Positions 13,952 to 22,371 of a DNA stretch of 24,388 nt are shown here, one piece after another. A model generated the notes under the pieces. That model saw nothing but the letters and a program-made list of their open reading frames with translations. It had not been told where the DNA came from and searched no databases. Within the stretch, counting starts at the first letter, position 1, and the number at the start of each line of letters is the position of its first letter. The position numbers and the translations under genes are program-made. This DNA is from JAGLSB01 sp023135955 (GTDB lineage Bacteria; Bacteroidota; Bacteroidia; Bacteroidales; GCA-2748055). The stretch lies in assembly GCA_030673645.1 (NCBI GenBank), contig DAOVIO010000046.1, forward strand, positions 1-24,388. Reading direction: 5' to 3'.

Positions 13952-15367
13952 ATGAAAACAATTAATCTGGCAATATTATTAGCAGTAACCGGGATTTTCT
14001 TATTCTTACCTTCCTGTGAAAATACCAAGGATGAACTGGAGGGAAAAGTGGAGTTCTCAGTTAGCTTTTCTGATGACAATCTTCTTAAATCTTTTCAGGC
14101 AGATAGTATTGGTCCGGACGGCGTTCCCATTGACGAATACATTTCATGGCATTTATTGGTTAGTATAGTAACCGAATCTGGTGAAATGGTACTTGATAAT
14201 GAGATCATTCCTCTTTTCTCTTTTGGTGATGCTTTTGTGAGCGAAAGACTTAGTCTGAAAGTTGGAAAATATGCACTTAAAAAGTTCATGGTGATAGATC
14301 CTTATGGGAATGTAAAATTTGCATCGCCTTTAATAGGTTCTGATCTAGCTTATCTTGTGAATCAACCCCTACCATTAAGATTCGAAATTTTACCAGAAGA
14401 AGTAAATCATTTGGTACCAGAAGTATTGGTTGTTATGGATAACAATCCTGAAGATTTTGGCTATGCCAGCTTTGGATTTCAGGTTGTTGAACCAATTGTA
14501 GCCTATGTTATGGTAGTTGATGATAATCCTTTATATATGAGACCTTCAATGTCCATTCCTGCAGTACTTTCACTTTATGCCAGGGATGGGTGGCATTATG
14601 ATTACAAATTAACAGAGGGAGTAAATAAGATCCTTATAAAATCGGGCTATGAATTTTTCAAAGTAATTGTCAGAAGTTCTGATTATCATGTTTGTGAAAT
14701 TGAAAAAAGTGTTAGTGAATTTATGAACTCAAGCGAAGATAATCCTCTAGTATTTAATATTGGAAAAACAAATCTTTTAAGTCTTGTATTGCAGCCGGAT
14801 TCTGAAGGAGGAAAAGACGCCATGATTACGGATCTTGAGTCAGATAAAAACTTTGGCGACCATCCATTATTCGAAGCCAGCTTCATTACCGAGCCTGTAT
14901 TAACGGTAATGAGGACGAAACAAAGTTTAATTCAATTCAAATTAGGTTCCTTACCAGAAGGTGCCAGAATAGAGTCTGTTTTTCTTACACTCACATTTGA
15001 AAATATTATTTGGGACTCATTATGGACAACAGGGCTTGATGATTTTATGATCAGGGACCAGGGGCTTGTACTACAACAAATTGTTGAACCCTGGGAGGAG
15101 TACGAGGTAAGTTGGGAAAATCAACCAAAAACAATTGACGCAAATCAGGTCTTCATTCCTATATGGGATGAATTCAGTTCAAATATTAGAACCTATGATG
15201 TCACTTCTCTTTTTGTTCCTATTGAAGAAATTGCCGCACCAAATTATGGAATGATGTTTAAGCATCTTCATGATAACTCTTTTCCCGGAGGATGGGCTTT
15301 TGCTTCGAGTGACCATTCTGTTGAAGAGATGAGGCCGAAGTTGACGGTTAAGTATGGTTTGTATTAG
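13952..15367 (+). CDS. lipoprotein with C-terminal DNRLRE-like domain
   Basis: This is a 471-residue lipoprotein. Signal peptide MKTINLAILLAVTGIFLFLPSC has Cys22 followed by ENTKDELEG, an acidic run compatible with surface export. Residues about 30-280 form a beta-rich region of unknown family, possibly two Ig-like sandwiches (VEFSVSFSDDNLLKSF, LSLKVGKYALKKFMVID). Residues about 285-471 look like a DNRLRE/CBM96-type domain: it opens with DAMITDLESDKNFGDHP, continues IQFKLGSLPEGARIESVFLT, VEPWEEYEVSWENQP and YDVTSLF, and closes MRPKLTVKYG. Those phrases are typical of that carbohydrate-binding-like fold. The gene has its own promoter, and the next gene in the same direction is 287 bp away, so it is probably monocistronic. 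Confidence 0.8.
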   Translation: MKTINLAILLAVTGIFLFLPSCENTKDELEGKVEFSVSFSDDNLLKSFQADSIGPDGVPIDEYISWHLLVSIVTESGEMVLDNEIIPLFSFGDAFVSERLSLKVGKYALKKFMVIDPYGNVKFASPLIGSDLAYLVNQPLPLRFEILPEEVNHLVPEVLVVMDNNPEDFGYASFGFQVVEPIVAYVMVVDDNPLYMRPSMSIPAVLSLYARDGWHYDYKLTEGVNKILIKSGYEFFKVIVRSSDYHVCEIEKSVSEFMNSSEDNPLVFNIGKTNLLSLVLQPDSEGGKDAMITDLESDKNFGDHPLFEASFITEPVLTVMRTKQSLIQFKLGSLPEGARIESVFLTLTFENIIWDSLWTTGLDDFMIRDQGLVLQQIVEPWEEYEVSWENQPKTIDANQVFIPIWDEFSSNIRTYDVTSLFVPIEEIAAPNYGMMFKHLHDNSFPGGWAFASSDHSVEEMRPKLTVKYGLY

Positions 15368-15407
15368 AATAAATATTTATTGGGTATATAAAAAACACCC
15401 CAAATCG

Positions 15408-15486
15408 CGCCCTGGAAAGGGCAAATTAACCTGCCCATTCAGGGCGAAAAAATAAATTCACTATTTTCCCAAGGCCTTGCCTTGGG
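15408..15486. repeat. interspersed palindromic modules
   Basis: CGCCCTG (15408-15414) pairs with CAGGGCG (15440-15446), with internal GGAAAGGGC and TGCCCATTC segments. Downstream CCCAAGG (15468-15474) pairs with CCTTGGG (15480-15486) around a 5-base loop. GC-rich modules of this look, set in AT-rich spacers, resemble repeats I associate with Bacteroidota genomes; the second hairpin could end transcription of the upstream gene. Confidence 0.55.
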
Positions 15487-15498
15487 CTAAATTGAGTT

Positions 15499-15518
15499 GT
15501 CCCGATGTACATCGGGAC
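15499..15518. repeat. 20-bp perfect palindrome
   Basis: GTCCCGATGTACATCGGGAC is self-complementary over all 20 bases. A diverged version of the same core, TCCCTATGTACATCGGGA, occurs at 19530-19547, so it is a dispersed element and not a single operator. Confidence 0.75.
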
Positions 15519-15654
15519 GCAAAACAAGCCATAAACTTAACATAGATCTTGATTTACTTCCACCACTTTTCATAAGGTTTTACAGAAATTCCTTAATTCA
15601 GAAAATTATTTTTCCTAAATTTCGTTTCCATATCAAATAATCAAACTTATCAGT

Positions 15655-17208
15655 ATGAAAATTATTACCAGAATATTATTGTCAGGAATATTAATACATG
15701 CCATCATTCTTTCTTCTTGTTCAAGAAAAAGTTCTGATGTATTTAAAATGGTTCCGGAAACTGCCACATTTGTTGTTAGCGTTCACCCGGGTCAGTTACT
15801 CGAGAAAGGCAAACTGCAAGAAATTGATATAATAAATGATGAAGCAGATGAGAATGAAATAATTAAAAAATTTATTGAAGATCCAGAAAATTCAGGAATT
15901 GAAACTGATGCATATAGTACTTTCTTTAGCTTTTATGATTATGGTCAGTATGGATGTGCTATAATGCCACTAAAATCCAAAACAGATTTCGAAACATTTT
16001 TGGATGAGGTATCAAGAGAAGAAGAACTTGAATTTGAACCGGGAAGCATTGGCAATTACACAACTAAAATTAGCGATGAATTTATGATAATTTATGATAA
16101 TGACATGCTATTAATTCTTACTTCAATGAATGGATTTGAAAACCCAAATTTCCCTGATGTAGCCAATTCCCTTATTGAAATCGATAAAGAGTATATTTTA
16201 AAAACAAATAAAGACTTTAATAACTTCCTGTCAAAACAAAAAGATATCAATGTATGGTTCTCAACAAACAATCTTGAAGGTATGCCAAAAGTTGGTGAAA
16301 TGGGAGGAGCTTTAGATTTATTTGGCGGTATCAAGAATAATTATGGCCATGCTTTCTTAGAATTTCAGAAAGGGAAAATGACTTTCAGTACAAATCTTAG
16401 AATAAATAAGAGCTTAATGGAAACCATTGAGAAATATAATTTCCTTGATGAAGATGCCATTAAGGAGCTTTTAAAATATTTGCCATCAGAAAACGTACTT
16501 TTTGTTGGAAATACTAATGTTGACCCGGAAAAGATTTTCGATCTTCTGACATTTGTCAATCGGGACTTGAAAGAAACAATTGAAGGACTTACTACAATGT
16601 TAGGACTTGAGGATGAGGATTTGAAAACCATTTTTAGTGGTGAAATAGCCTTTAGTCTGAATGGTTTGAATATACCAGACATTGAAACAGAGGATCTTTA
16701 TTTTAGTAGTGATAACCTCCCTAGTGTTATTTTTGCAAATAGAATTAACGACATGAAAAGTTTTGGGGAATTCCTTGAATTAGCAAAAAATCTTGCTGAA
16801 CTCCAGGAAAAGGATGGTTATTTTGTAGTGCTGAATAAAGGAATTCCTGTCTATCTTCTTGTTGTAGAAAAGGATCTGATCCTGAGCAATAATGAGATGG
16901 TTATTCTGGATATTCTAGAAAACGGATCTGCAAAAGAAAATGTGTTAAAATCAGCTCACACAGATATTCTCACGGGCAATCCTATTTGTTTCTACCTTAA
17001 TCTTGATGAATCGACCTATACTGAAGACATGCAGAATTTCTTCACTAAGAAAATACCCGGAAAAGCGGAGAAGGGAATGAAAACTTTTGGGAGTTCCTTG
17101 AAATCCCTTACTGTCTCTGCTAATATTGAAGAATGGGAATTCAGAATAGATCTTAAAGATGACAGTGTTAATAGTCTTTATTCTTTACTGAGTCAGGCAG
17201 AAAAATAA
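15655..17208 (+). CDS. DUF4836-like lipoprotein
   Basis: This is a 517-residue lipoprotein. Signal peptide MKIITRILLSGILIHAIILSSC gives lipobox Cys22, followed by SRKSSD. The mature start VFKMVPETATFVVSVHPGQLLEKGKL is characteristic of DUF4836, whose members are Bacteroidota lipoproteins of unknown function. Later landmarks fit too: TDAYSTFFSFYDYGQYGCAIMPL, a repeat-like half with LKYLPSENVLFVGNTNVDPEKIF near residue 275, and IFSGEIAFSLNGL near 325. The chain reads as two or more alpha/beta lobes of similar design. Length is in the normal range. The tail meets the tail of the PQQ-propeller gene with 4 bp between; CTCTA/TAGAG at 17211-17225 is only a weak hairpin. Confidence 0.8.
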   Translation: MKIITRILLSGILIHAIILSSCSRKSSDVFKMVPETATFVVSVHPGQLLEKGKLQEIDIINDEADENEIIKKFIEDPENSGIETDAYSTFFSFYDYGQYGCAIMPLKSKTDFETFLDEVSREEELEFEPGSIGNYTTKISDEFMIIYDNDMLLILTSMNGFENPNFPDVANSLIEIDKEYILKTNKDFNNFLSKQKDINVWFSTNNLEGMPKVGEMGGALDLFGGIKNNYGHAFLEFQKGKMTFSTNLRINKSLMETIEKYNFLDEDAIKELLKYLPSENVLFVGNTNVDPEKIFDLLTFVNRDLKETIEGLTTMLGLEDEDLKTIFSGEIAFSLNGLNIPDIETEDLYFSSDNLPSVIFANRINDMKSFGEFLELAKNLAELQEKDGYFVVLNKGIPVYLLVVEKDLILSNNEMVILDILENGSAKENVLKSAHTDILTGNPICFYLNLDESTYTEDMQNFFTKKIPGKAEKGMKTFGSSLKSLTVSANIEEWEFRIDLKDDSVNSLYSLLSQAEK

Positions 17209-17212
17209 TACT

Positions 17213-18505
17213 CTATTTATTAGAGAGGTCTGCACAAACCAATTCCTTATCATTTCTGATAAAAACATGTTTATTTGCAAATGCCGGGTGTGACCAGGTT
17301 ACTCCAATTCCTGATCGATTTAATTGTGCAGTTGTAGGCTCTATTAATCTTGTACGGCTGATTTCCTGAAATCCTTCACTTGAAAGCTTTGAAATAATAA
17401 GCTCACCATGCTCATTGAACATCCATGTATTCTCACCATTTTGAACGAAATGAATATTTGCCCATCTGTCTTTTTTCACAGCTGTAAGGTCCTCCCATAC
17501 CCGATCGCCGGTTTCGAGTTCGAGGCATCTCAATTCACCATAACTATCGACTCCGTAAATATAATTATCCATTATCAGAGGCGTGTTCATAACACAGTGA
17601 ATCCCATCTGTTATCCTTTCACTTTCCCCTACTCTTTTCCAGACCTTTTCGGCAGTAAGGCTATTCTGGTCCAACTGTATTAAAAGCGAACCGCTATAAA
17701 AACTGCTTACAAAAATGTAGTCTTTATATAAAACTGGTGTAGCAATTGCCATTTGACTTCTTACTTCAAAAGGAAATTTCCAATAAACTTTACCTGTTTC
17801 AACATCCAAACCATTAAGGTTTTCCCCAGACCATACGACAACAATTTCCTTTCCTGCCTGCTGAATTAAGATTGGTGCCGAATAGGCAGCTTTATCATTC
17901 AGGTTTCGCCAGATTTCCTTACCGGTTCTCTTATCGAGGGCTACTACAGAGGCATTATTGTTGCCTCCAATTTGCATAATGAGTTTTTCTTCAACAATCA
18001 ATGGAGCAGATGCAATTCCCCAGGTAGGCATAATGATCTGATAATCGATATTCATATCTTTTTTCCAAATGACTTTCCCGGTGGCGGCATCAAAACAATG
18101 CAAATGTCCCATAGAACCTAATGTATAAGCTCTTGAATCTTCTATTATAACTGAGGCTCTCGGACCTGCAGGATATCCAATACTAACATATTCACAATCG
18201 TAAGCAAATGACCATATTGGATCCCCGGTTTTTTCATCGAAACAAAGAACCCTCTCCTGATTTATTGGACTATCGGGCCGATCAGTTACATATACCCTTC
18301 CATTGGCAACTGTAGGTCCTGAATAACCTGCTCCGATTGGAACCTTCCATTTTAATTCTATTTCTTCACTTTCGAATTCTTGCACTACATTTGGATCATT
18401 CCAAATGCCATCTCTATTTGCTCCACGCCAATCGGGCCAATCCTGAGAAAAAGCACCATTTAAACTAAATAATAATAAACTGATAAAAAACATTGATCTT
18501 TTCAT
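17213..18505 (-). CDS. secreted PQQ-type beta-propeller (BamB-like) protein
   Basis: This is a 430-residue exported protein. The open frame extends to 18583, but that would overlap the upstream gene by 34 bp and lacks a signal; ATG at 18505 gives MKRSMFFISLLLFSLNGAFSQ, so it is chosen. The mature chain starts DWPDWRGANRDGIW, the usual opening of PQQ-like secreted propellers. Blades follow with the signature xxGxxxWxx: VANGRVYVTDRP, DEKTGDPIWSF, DAATGKVIWKK, DKRTGKEIWRN, DVETGKVYWKF, LELETGDRVWED. No dehydrogenase active site or extra domain is visible, so a binding or scaffold role like BamB is likelier than an alcohol dehydrogenase. It lies 44 bp after a secreted NTF2-like gene and may share its transcript. 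Confidence 0.85.
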   Translation of the reverse strand: MKRSMFFISLLLFSLNGAFSQDWPDWRGANRDGIWNDPNVVQEFESEEIELKWKVPIGAGYSGPTVANGRVYVTDRPDSPINQERVLCFDEKTGDPIWSFAYDCEYVSIGYPAGPRASVIIEDSRAYTLGSMGHLHCFDAATGKVIWKKDMNIDYQIIMPTWGIASAPLIVEEKLIMQIGGNNNASVVALDKRTGKEIWRNLNDKAAYSAPILIQQAGKEIVVVWSGENLNGLDVETGKVYWKFPFEVRSQMAIATPVLYKDYIFVSSFYSGSLLIQLDQNSLTAEKVWKRVGESERITDGIHCVMNTPLIMDNYIYGVDSYGELRCLELETGDRVWEDLTAVKKDRWANIHFVQNGENTWMFNEHGELIISKLSSEGFQEISRTRLIEPTTAQLNRSGIGVTWSHPAFANKHVFIRNDKELVCADLSNK

Positions 18506-18549
18506 AAAAAATTGATTTTTGATTGTAAGGAATATACCTGGAAGAATAT

Positions 18550-19359
18550 TCACTCTGCCTCTTTCAAATCCCTGATAAGCCAACCAGAATTATTAGATGG
18601 GCGATTAAAATCCTTTAATACCATTTCGTAACCAGGGATATCTTTAATAATATACTCTACTTCCAGAATACTCTCCAATTTTACTTCACCACTATAAAGC
18701 AAGTAATAAAATACACTTAAAGCGTCATATTTATAATCCCTGTATGAATATCCATCAAGATGTAAACTATCGGAAAAGGCTCTTCTTAATTCCATAAAAT
18801 CCAGTTTATCTGATGAAGGGGGAAGAAATTTCAGCATTATTGTATCAACTTCGAGAAATTCAAGAAAATCTGCTTCCAGATCTCTAACGACCCATTTTAG
18901 CATATCCCTTCCTACTATTTCTTGTTGAAGAATGATTGAAAAATCAACATTCTTATTATGATATTTTCCTGAACAAATTGACCTCGCATAAATATTTTCC
19001 GAATGTTTATTGATATATAATTCATTATCACAAACATCGTTTATTAAGTTTTTAACAAGATTCATATATTCTGTTGATGAAGCATCATTCACATCCTGTA
19101 ACCTTGGATCTTTCTGATCGAAAAGAGTGGCTAATAAAAGTTCACGGGTAAGTTCTGATTCCTCACCGATTGGCTCACCTTTATGGTCTGTTTCAAAATT
19201 AAAGCGATCAACGAATTCACTAAATTGCTTTACTCTGAAATTAAAATCACTAATGTTAATATCTCCTGAAATGGAAAAGTTTTGAGCATAAAGACGGGGG
19301 CTATAGGAAAGACTTAACAGAAAGGAAAAAATCAGAAAAATATAGGTAAATAACTTCAT
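18550..19359 (-). CDS. secreted hypothetical protein, probable two NTF2-like domains
   Basis: This is a 269-residue protein. Signal peptide MKLFTYIFLIFSFLLSLSYS is cut near LYAQ. Two halves look like relatives. The first has FSEFVDRFNFE, ELLLATLFDQKDP, YARSICSGKYHNKNVDFSIILQ and WVVRDLEAD; the second has FMELRRAFSD, YKYDALSVFYYLLYSGEVKL, VEYIIKDIPGYEMVL and SGWLIRDLKE. Helix-helix followed by curved strands ending in a KWVV/GWLI strand is the look of NTF2-like periplasmic domains common in Bacteroidota hypotheticals. I infer that fold; no catalytic residues are evident. The start ATG is fixed by the signal peptide. Its neighbours on both sides are secreted, and the next gene encodes the PQQ-type propeller. 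Confidence 0.75.
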   Translation of the reverse strand: MKLFTYIFLIFSFLLSLSYSPRLYAQNFSISGDINISDFNFRVKQFSEFVDRFNFETDHKGEPIGEESELTRELLLATLFDQKDPRLQDVNDASSTEYMNLVKNLINDVCDNELYINKHSENIYARSICSGKYHNKNVDFSIILQQEIVGRDMLKWVVRDLEADFLEFLEVDTIMLKFLPPSSDKLDFMELRRAFSDSLHLDGYSYRDYKYDALSVFYYLLYSGEVKLESILEVEYIIKDIPGYEMVLKDFNRPSNNSGWLIRDLKEAE

Positions 19360-19620
19360 CTGCTTATTTTTTGATTTAGTTCACATCACGAATACTCGGA
19401 ATAAATATTCAATGCAAATCAAAACTCATTTCATCCGACTATCACCCCACCCTAACCCTCCCCTAAAGTGGAGGGAATGGTTTACTGTCTTTTGATGACC
19501 CTCTTTTCTAACTATCGCCTCCCCGGGGATCCCTATGTACATCGGGAGGTGCGGGGTAGATAATACATTCAAATTGACTTAAAATAATTATCCGCCAATA
19601 ATTAAGAATATGGTTGCAAA
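19360..19620. repeat. intergenic inverted-repeat block
   Basis: ACCCTAACCCTCCCCTAAA (19453-19467 region) with GTGGAGGG forms a stem (19456-19464 with 19467-19475, one mismatch). Further on CGCCTCCCCGGGGATCCC, TATGTACATCGGGA and GGTGCGGGG make an imperfect inverted repeat over about 19512-19558. CCCTCCCCTAAAG-type strings are a familiar dispersed sequence in Bacteroidota spacers. I see no gene here, and the promoter for the leftward gene at 19359 is not clear. Confidence 0.55.
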
Positions 19621-20253
19621 CTATGGACTTGTTGTTTGCCGAGTCTCTGAGGCTTTAATATCACCAAGGAAAATTTTCCAGCTTTTCTGATTAAAGAATG
19701 GATCTTCAACCAGATCAATAATAATCTCGATCTCCTTCTTGGTTACATCGGTATAGACAATATTATCACCTTTAAATCCTGTAAATTCCTGAATTATTGT
19801 TGCAACAGAATAATACCGTCCATCGGGACCTTTTGTAAACTCACTTATATATGCGATATCATAAAATTTTATCTCAACTCTTGTATATGGAAGCGATTTT
19901 AAACGAGCAAGATATTTGCCCATTGGACGTGCAATTTTTCGAATACTCCCATCGGCAGTAATAACAGAAATCTCCATGGTAGCTCCTGCATAAAAAAGTT
20001 TCAAGGCTTCTTTTTCGGCCAGATTTCTTCTGTCGGCGGGTTCATCTTTATTCCCAATAGTAACAATATGCTGAGTGAATTCTTCTACCTTTTGCCTTGT
20101 TTGCTCTTTAAATACATCTATATCCTGATCGCTAAGGCTTATCTCAGTAAGGATATTTGCTTCTTTACTGGTTATTGCTGTTTTAGTTTGAGAATTTGCT
20201 GCAAATACAACAAGCAAACTAAAAACGCAAGTTAAAACTATTGATTTATTCAT
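19621..20253 (-). CDS. secreted NTF2-like-domain protein
   Basis: This is a 210-residue protein. The frame opens with a TTG at 20265, but the ATG at 20253 directly precedes a good signal peptide (MNKSIVLTCVFSLLVVFAANSQ) and is preferred. The mature part begins with a helical segment (VFKEQTRQKVEEFTQHIVTI, EKEALKLFYAG). It then has strands with YLARLKSLPYTRVEIKFYDIAYI, PDGRYYSVATIIQEFTGF and KKEIEIIIDLV, and ends WKIFLGDIKASE. The strand run parallels the repeats of the adjacent upstream gene (YLLKFSTDYP..., EEGYYYAYLNIDKFFSG), so the two share a domain. It lies 33 bp past that gene, probably co-transcribed. A ligand-binding or partner role is inferred. Confidence 0.78.
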   Translation of the reverse strand: MNKSIVLTCVFSLLVVFAANSQTKTAITSKEANILTEISLSDQDIDVFKEQTRQKVEEFTQHIVTIGNKDEPADRRNLAEKEALKLFYAGATMEISVITADGSIRKIARPMGKYLARLKSLPYTRVEIKFYDIAYISEFTKGPDGRYYSVATIIQEFTGFKGDNIVYTDVTKKEIEIIIDLVEDPFFNQKSWKIFLGDIKASETRQTTSP

Positions 20254-20286
20254 AAGGCTCTTCAATTCAAGTTGCTGCTAATATAA

Positions 20287-22206
20287 TTATAGTTTTAAAA
20301 TATAACTCATTTTAATACCATATTTTTTAAGTACGGTTGCTTCATGAGGTTTAACCTTTCCAAAAATATCTGAATAATCATAGCCAGCATCAATATCGCT
20401 AATTCCAAAATATAATTCCGGAGCTATCTTCAGACTACTGAAATATCCTATCGAAACATTCAAGCCAAAAGAGGCATAAGCTGAAATATTAAGACTGGCA
20501 ATTTCGACATCTCCTTGTCTGTTGATATTCTTTTCATCATAAAAACCTAATTCCTCAATATAGAGATATTGTGTAACCGCCGGATGAGATGGATAATAAC
20601 CATAGAATTGATAATCTCCTGTTGATTCATATTGTGCAGTAGCTTTAATTCCAACTACTGCGCCCACTTCTGCAAAGAATCCAATCTTACCGGGAACCCC
20701 ACTTGTGTAGTTAAATACAAATGGTATGCCAACATAGCTTAAACTTACGGCAGAATCGTATTCGGCTGCAATAATTTTATGATAACTATCATCGTTAAGA
20801 TCGGTGGATAATTCAGTGTCTGTAAAGGTTCCGGAAAGGTTAAAGCTACTTTCATAAGTATTGTAACTCAGTCCTGTTTTAAAACCAATATTATCATTAA
20901 TAAAATAGTATGCATTAAGTCCGGCTTTAATTCCATAACCCGGAGTTGATTCCCATGTATGTGCATCATAATCCATGCTAACTGAGTTAAGCATCGCATT
21001 CTCTACAGGACTCAATCCATATGATCCTTCAATTCCCATGGACCATCCCTTTCTTGAAATGGTGGTAATACTCATTTCCGGAAGGCTAAATTCTTCAGCA
21101 TTTTCACTGGCCTGATAATAATCTTCCACTTCAATATCTATACTTTGTATTTTAAAATCTGTGAATGCGTTACCCGATTTATCAAAACGAATTTTAACGG
21201 TGAGAGGAAACATTTCTCTTAGCACTTCTTTTTCCTGATAATTTCCCGAGAAAAATTTATCAATATTCAGATAGGCGTAATAATATCCTTCCTCAGTTTT
21301 AATAGCTTTTCCAATAATGGCTGAGTCGACAGGTAAAGAGATATTACTAATTCCCTTTGGGTAGTCAGTAGAAAATTTTAAAAGGTAATCTTCAACAGAA
21401 AGTAAAGAATTTTCAGGATTTGGTGTAATGTCGTTATAAATTTTCACCTCAACATTTTCAAATAAAGCTTTAAAACTTTCCCTGTAATAAACTTTATCTT
21501 CTTCAAATTCTTCAGGATCGCCAAGCAGGGCCAGAAAATTTGAATAATCGTACATTACTGCTCTCATTCCATCACTTACTTTTATTAGATCGTTTTCGTC
21601 CATCTGCTCGGAATTGACTTCTTCAAGATTTTTATTAAAGTCTGGAATTACCGCAGTATCAGTATTTCTTATCCCTACAATTTTATAATTCCCAAATCCT
21701 CCTCCTTTTCTATTAAAGGCTATTCGGAACAATAAATCTTCTGTATTTTTATTCAGTGTTCGATTCAGGTAATTACCATCAATATTTTTTGGCATTAAAA
21801 TATCAAGTGAATAAATTTCATCTTCATGTTGCATAATATTCCCTACTTTGGCATTCTCAAAATCCATGTCAATTCTCATTCCATCCGGATACCAAAGGAA
21901 CAAATTAGTAATATAGGTTTCTGCTTCATAGAAAGGACTCAAACTATGTGCTGGATCCAAATCGTTAAAAATAAGAACCTGTCTGTTTACAAATAATTCC
22001 AAAAAACTCTCAGAACTACTTTGAGCAGCTTCCATATTATTAACAGCAAACTCTCCCATTTCATTAATAAATCTCTGGTAATCCTTAAGAGCATTCATGG
22101 AATGAGTATATATTACCGTCTTTTCTTTATCAGAAAAATCAATAGGAGCTGCAAATACCGGAAAGATAAAAGCCAGCGCAAATAAGTAACTAATAAAATG
22201 TTTCAT
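20287..22206 (-). CDS. duplicated NTF2-like / outer-membrane barrel fusion protein
   Basis: This 639-residue protein starts with a signal peptide MKHFISYLFALAFIFPVFA. Residues about 40-175 and about 215-360 are two versions of the same domain: LFVNRQVLIFNDLDP... ETYITNLFLWYPDGMRI and LFENVEVKIYNDITP... EDYLLKFSTDYPKGISN, each followed by a strand set and an FGNYKIVGI / FTDFKIQSI end. Residues about 395-639 are an outer-membrane barrel like the porin-family OMP_b-brl: KGWSMGIEGSYGLSPV, GIKAGLNAYYFINDNIGFKTGLSY, LSYVGIPFVFNYTSGV, KIGFFAEVGAVVGIKATAQY, LNVSIGYFSSLKIAPELYFGISDI. It probably presents two soluble periplasmic domains on a small barrel. It is the first gene of the leftward unit that continues with a related soluble domain. 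Fold names are inferred from sequence pattern; the duplication is directly visible. Confidence 0.8.
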   Translation of the reverse strand: MKHFISYLFALAFIFPVFAAPIDFSDKEKTVIYTHSMNALKDYQRFINEMGEFAVNNMEAAQSSSESFLELFVNRQVLIFNDLDPAHSLSPFYEAETYITNLFLWYPDGMRIDMDFENAKVGNIMQHEDEIYSLDILMPKNIDGNYLNRTLNKNTEDLLFRIAFNRKGGGFGNYKIVGIRNTDTAVIPDFNKNLEEVNSEQMDENDLIKVSDGMRAVMYDYSNFLALLGDPEEFEEDKVYYRESFKALFENVEVKIYNDITPNPENSLLSVEDYLLKFSTDYPKGISNISLPVDSAIIGKAIKTEEGYYYAYLNIDKFFSGNYQEKEVLREMFPLTVKIRFDKSGNAFTDFKIQSIDIEVEDYYQASENAEEFSLPEMSITTISRKGWSMGIEGSYGLSPVENAMLNSVSMDYDAHTWESTPGYGIKAGLNAYYFINDNIGFKTGLSYNTYESSFNLSGTFTDTELSTDLNDDSYHKIIAAEYDSAVSLSYVGIPFVFNYTSGVPGKIGFFAEVGAVVGIKATAQYESTGDYQFYGYYPSHPAVTQYLYIEELGFYDEKNINRQGDVEIASLNISAYASFGLNVSIGYFSSLKIAPELYFGISDIDAGYDYSDIFGKVKPHEATVLKKYGIKMSYILKL

Positions 22207-22282
22207 CTCTTAAGAATTTATTTTCCAAGAAAAATAATAATAAAAATAAACTTTTTATATGACCTGAAAGCTCTGTTTTTGA

Positions 22283-22313
22283 CAAAAATTCGATTTTTTT
22301 ACTCCACCATCAA
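22283..22313 (-). promoter_or_regulatory. candidate promoter of the barrel-fusion gene
   Basis: On the minus strand TTG (22313-22311), a 20-bp spacer and AATTTTTG (22290-22283) match the Bacteroidota pattern with one mismatch in the -7 box. Leader length to the ATG at 22206 would be about 70 nt. Confidence 0.35.
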
Positions 22314-22371
22314 TCTCCTACTCGCTCTATCCTCATCCAGAGATAATCCAATCAACACGCTTCGCTCACAT

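Larger units (their letters stand above)
15368..15654. other. intergenic region with palindrome mosaic
   Basis: The spacer between two rightward lipoprotein genes is filled at 15408-15518 with palindromic modules (see repeat entries). The last 100 bp is AT-rich and has a weak -7-like TAAATTTC at 15616-15623 with no convincing -33 box, possibly the promoter of the DUF4836-like gene. Confidence 0.45.

Noticed and set aside
16092..16682. Minus-strand frames inside the DUF4836-like gene
   Set aside because: They are shadows of a well-supported gene and show no signal or family motif.
17209..17225. Strong terminator between the DUF4836-like gene and the PQQ propeller gene
   Set aside because: CTCTA/TAGAG is only a 5-bp AT-rich stem, too weak to list as a feature.
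18506..18583. Longer N-terminus for the PQQ-type propeller
   Set aside because: It overlaps the upstream gene by 34 bp and hides the signal peptide behind 26 residues; ATG at 18505 is better.
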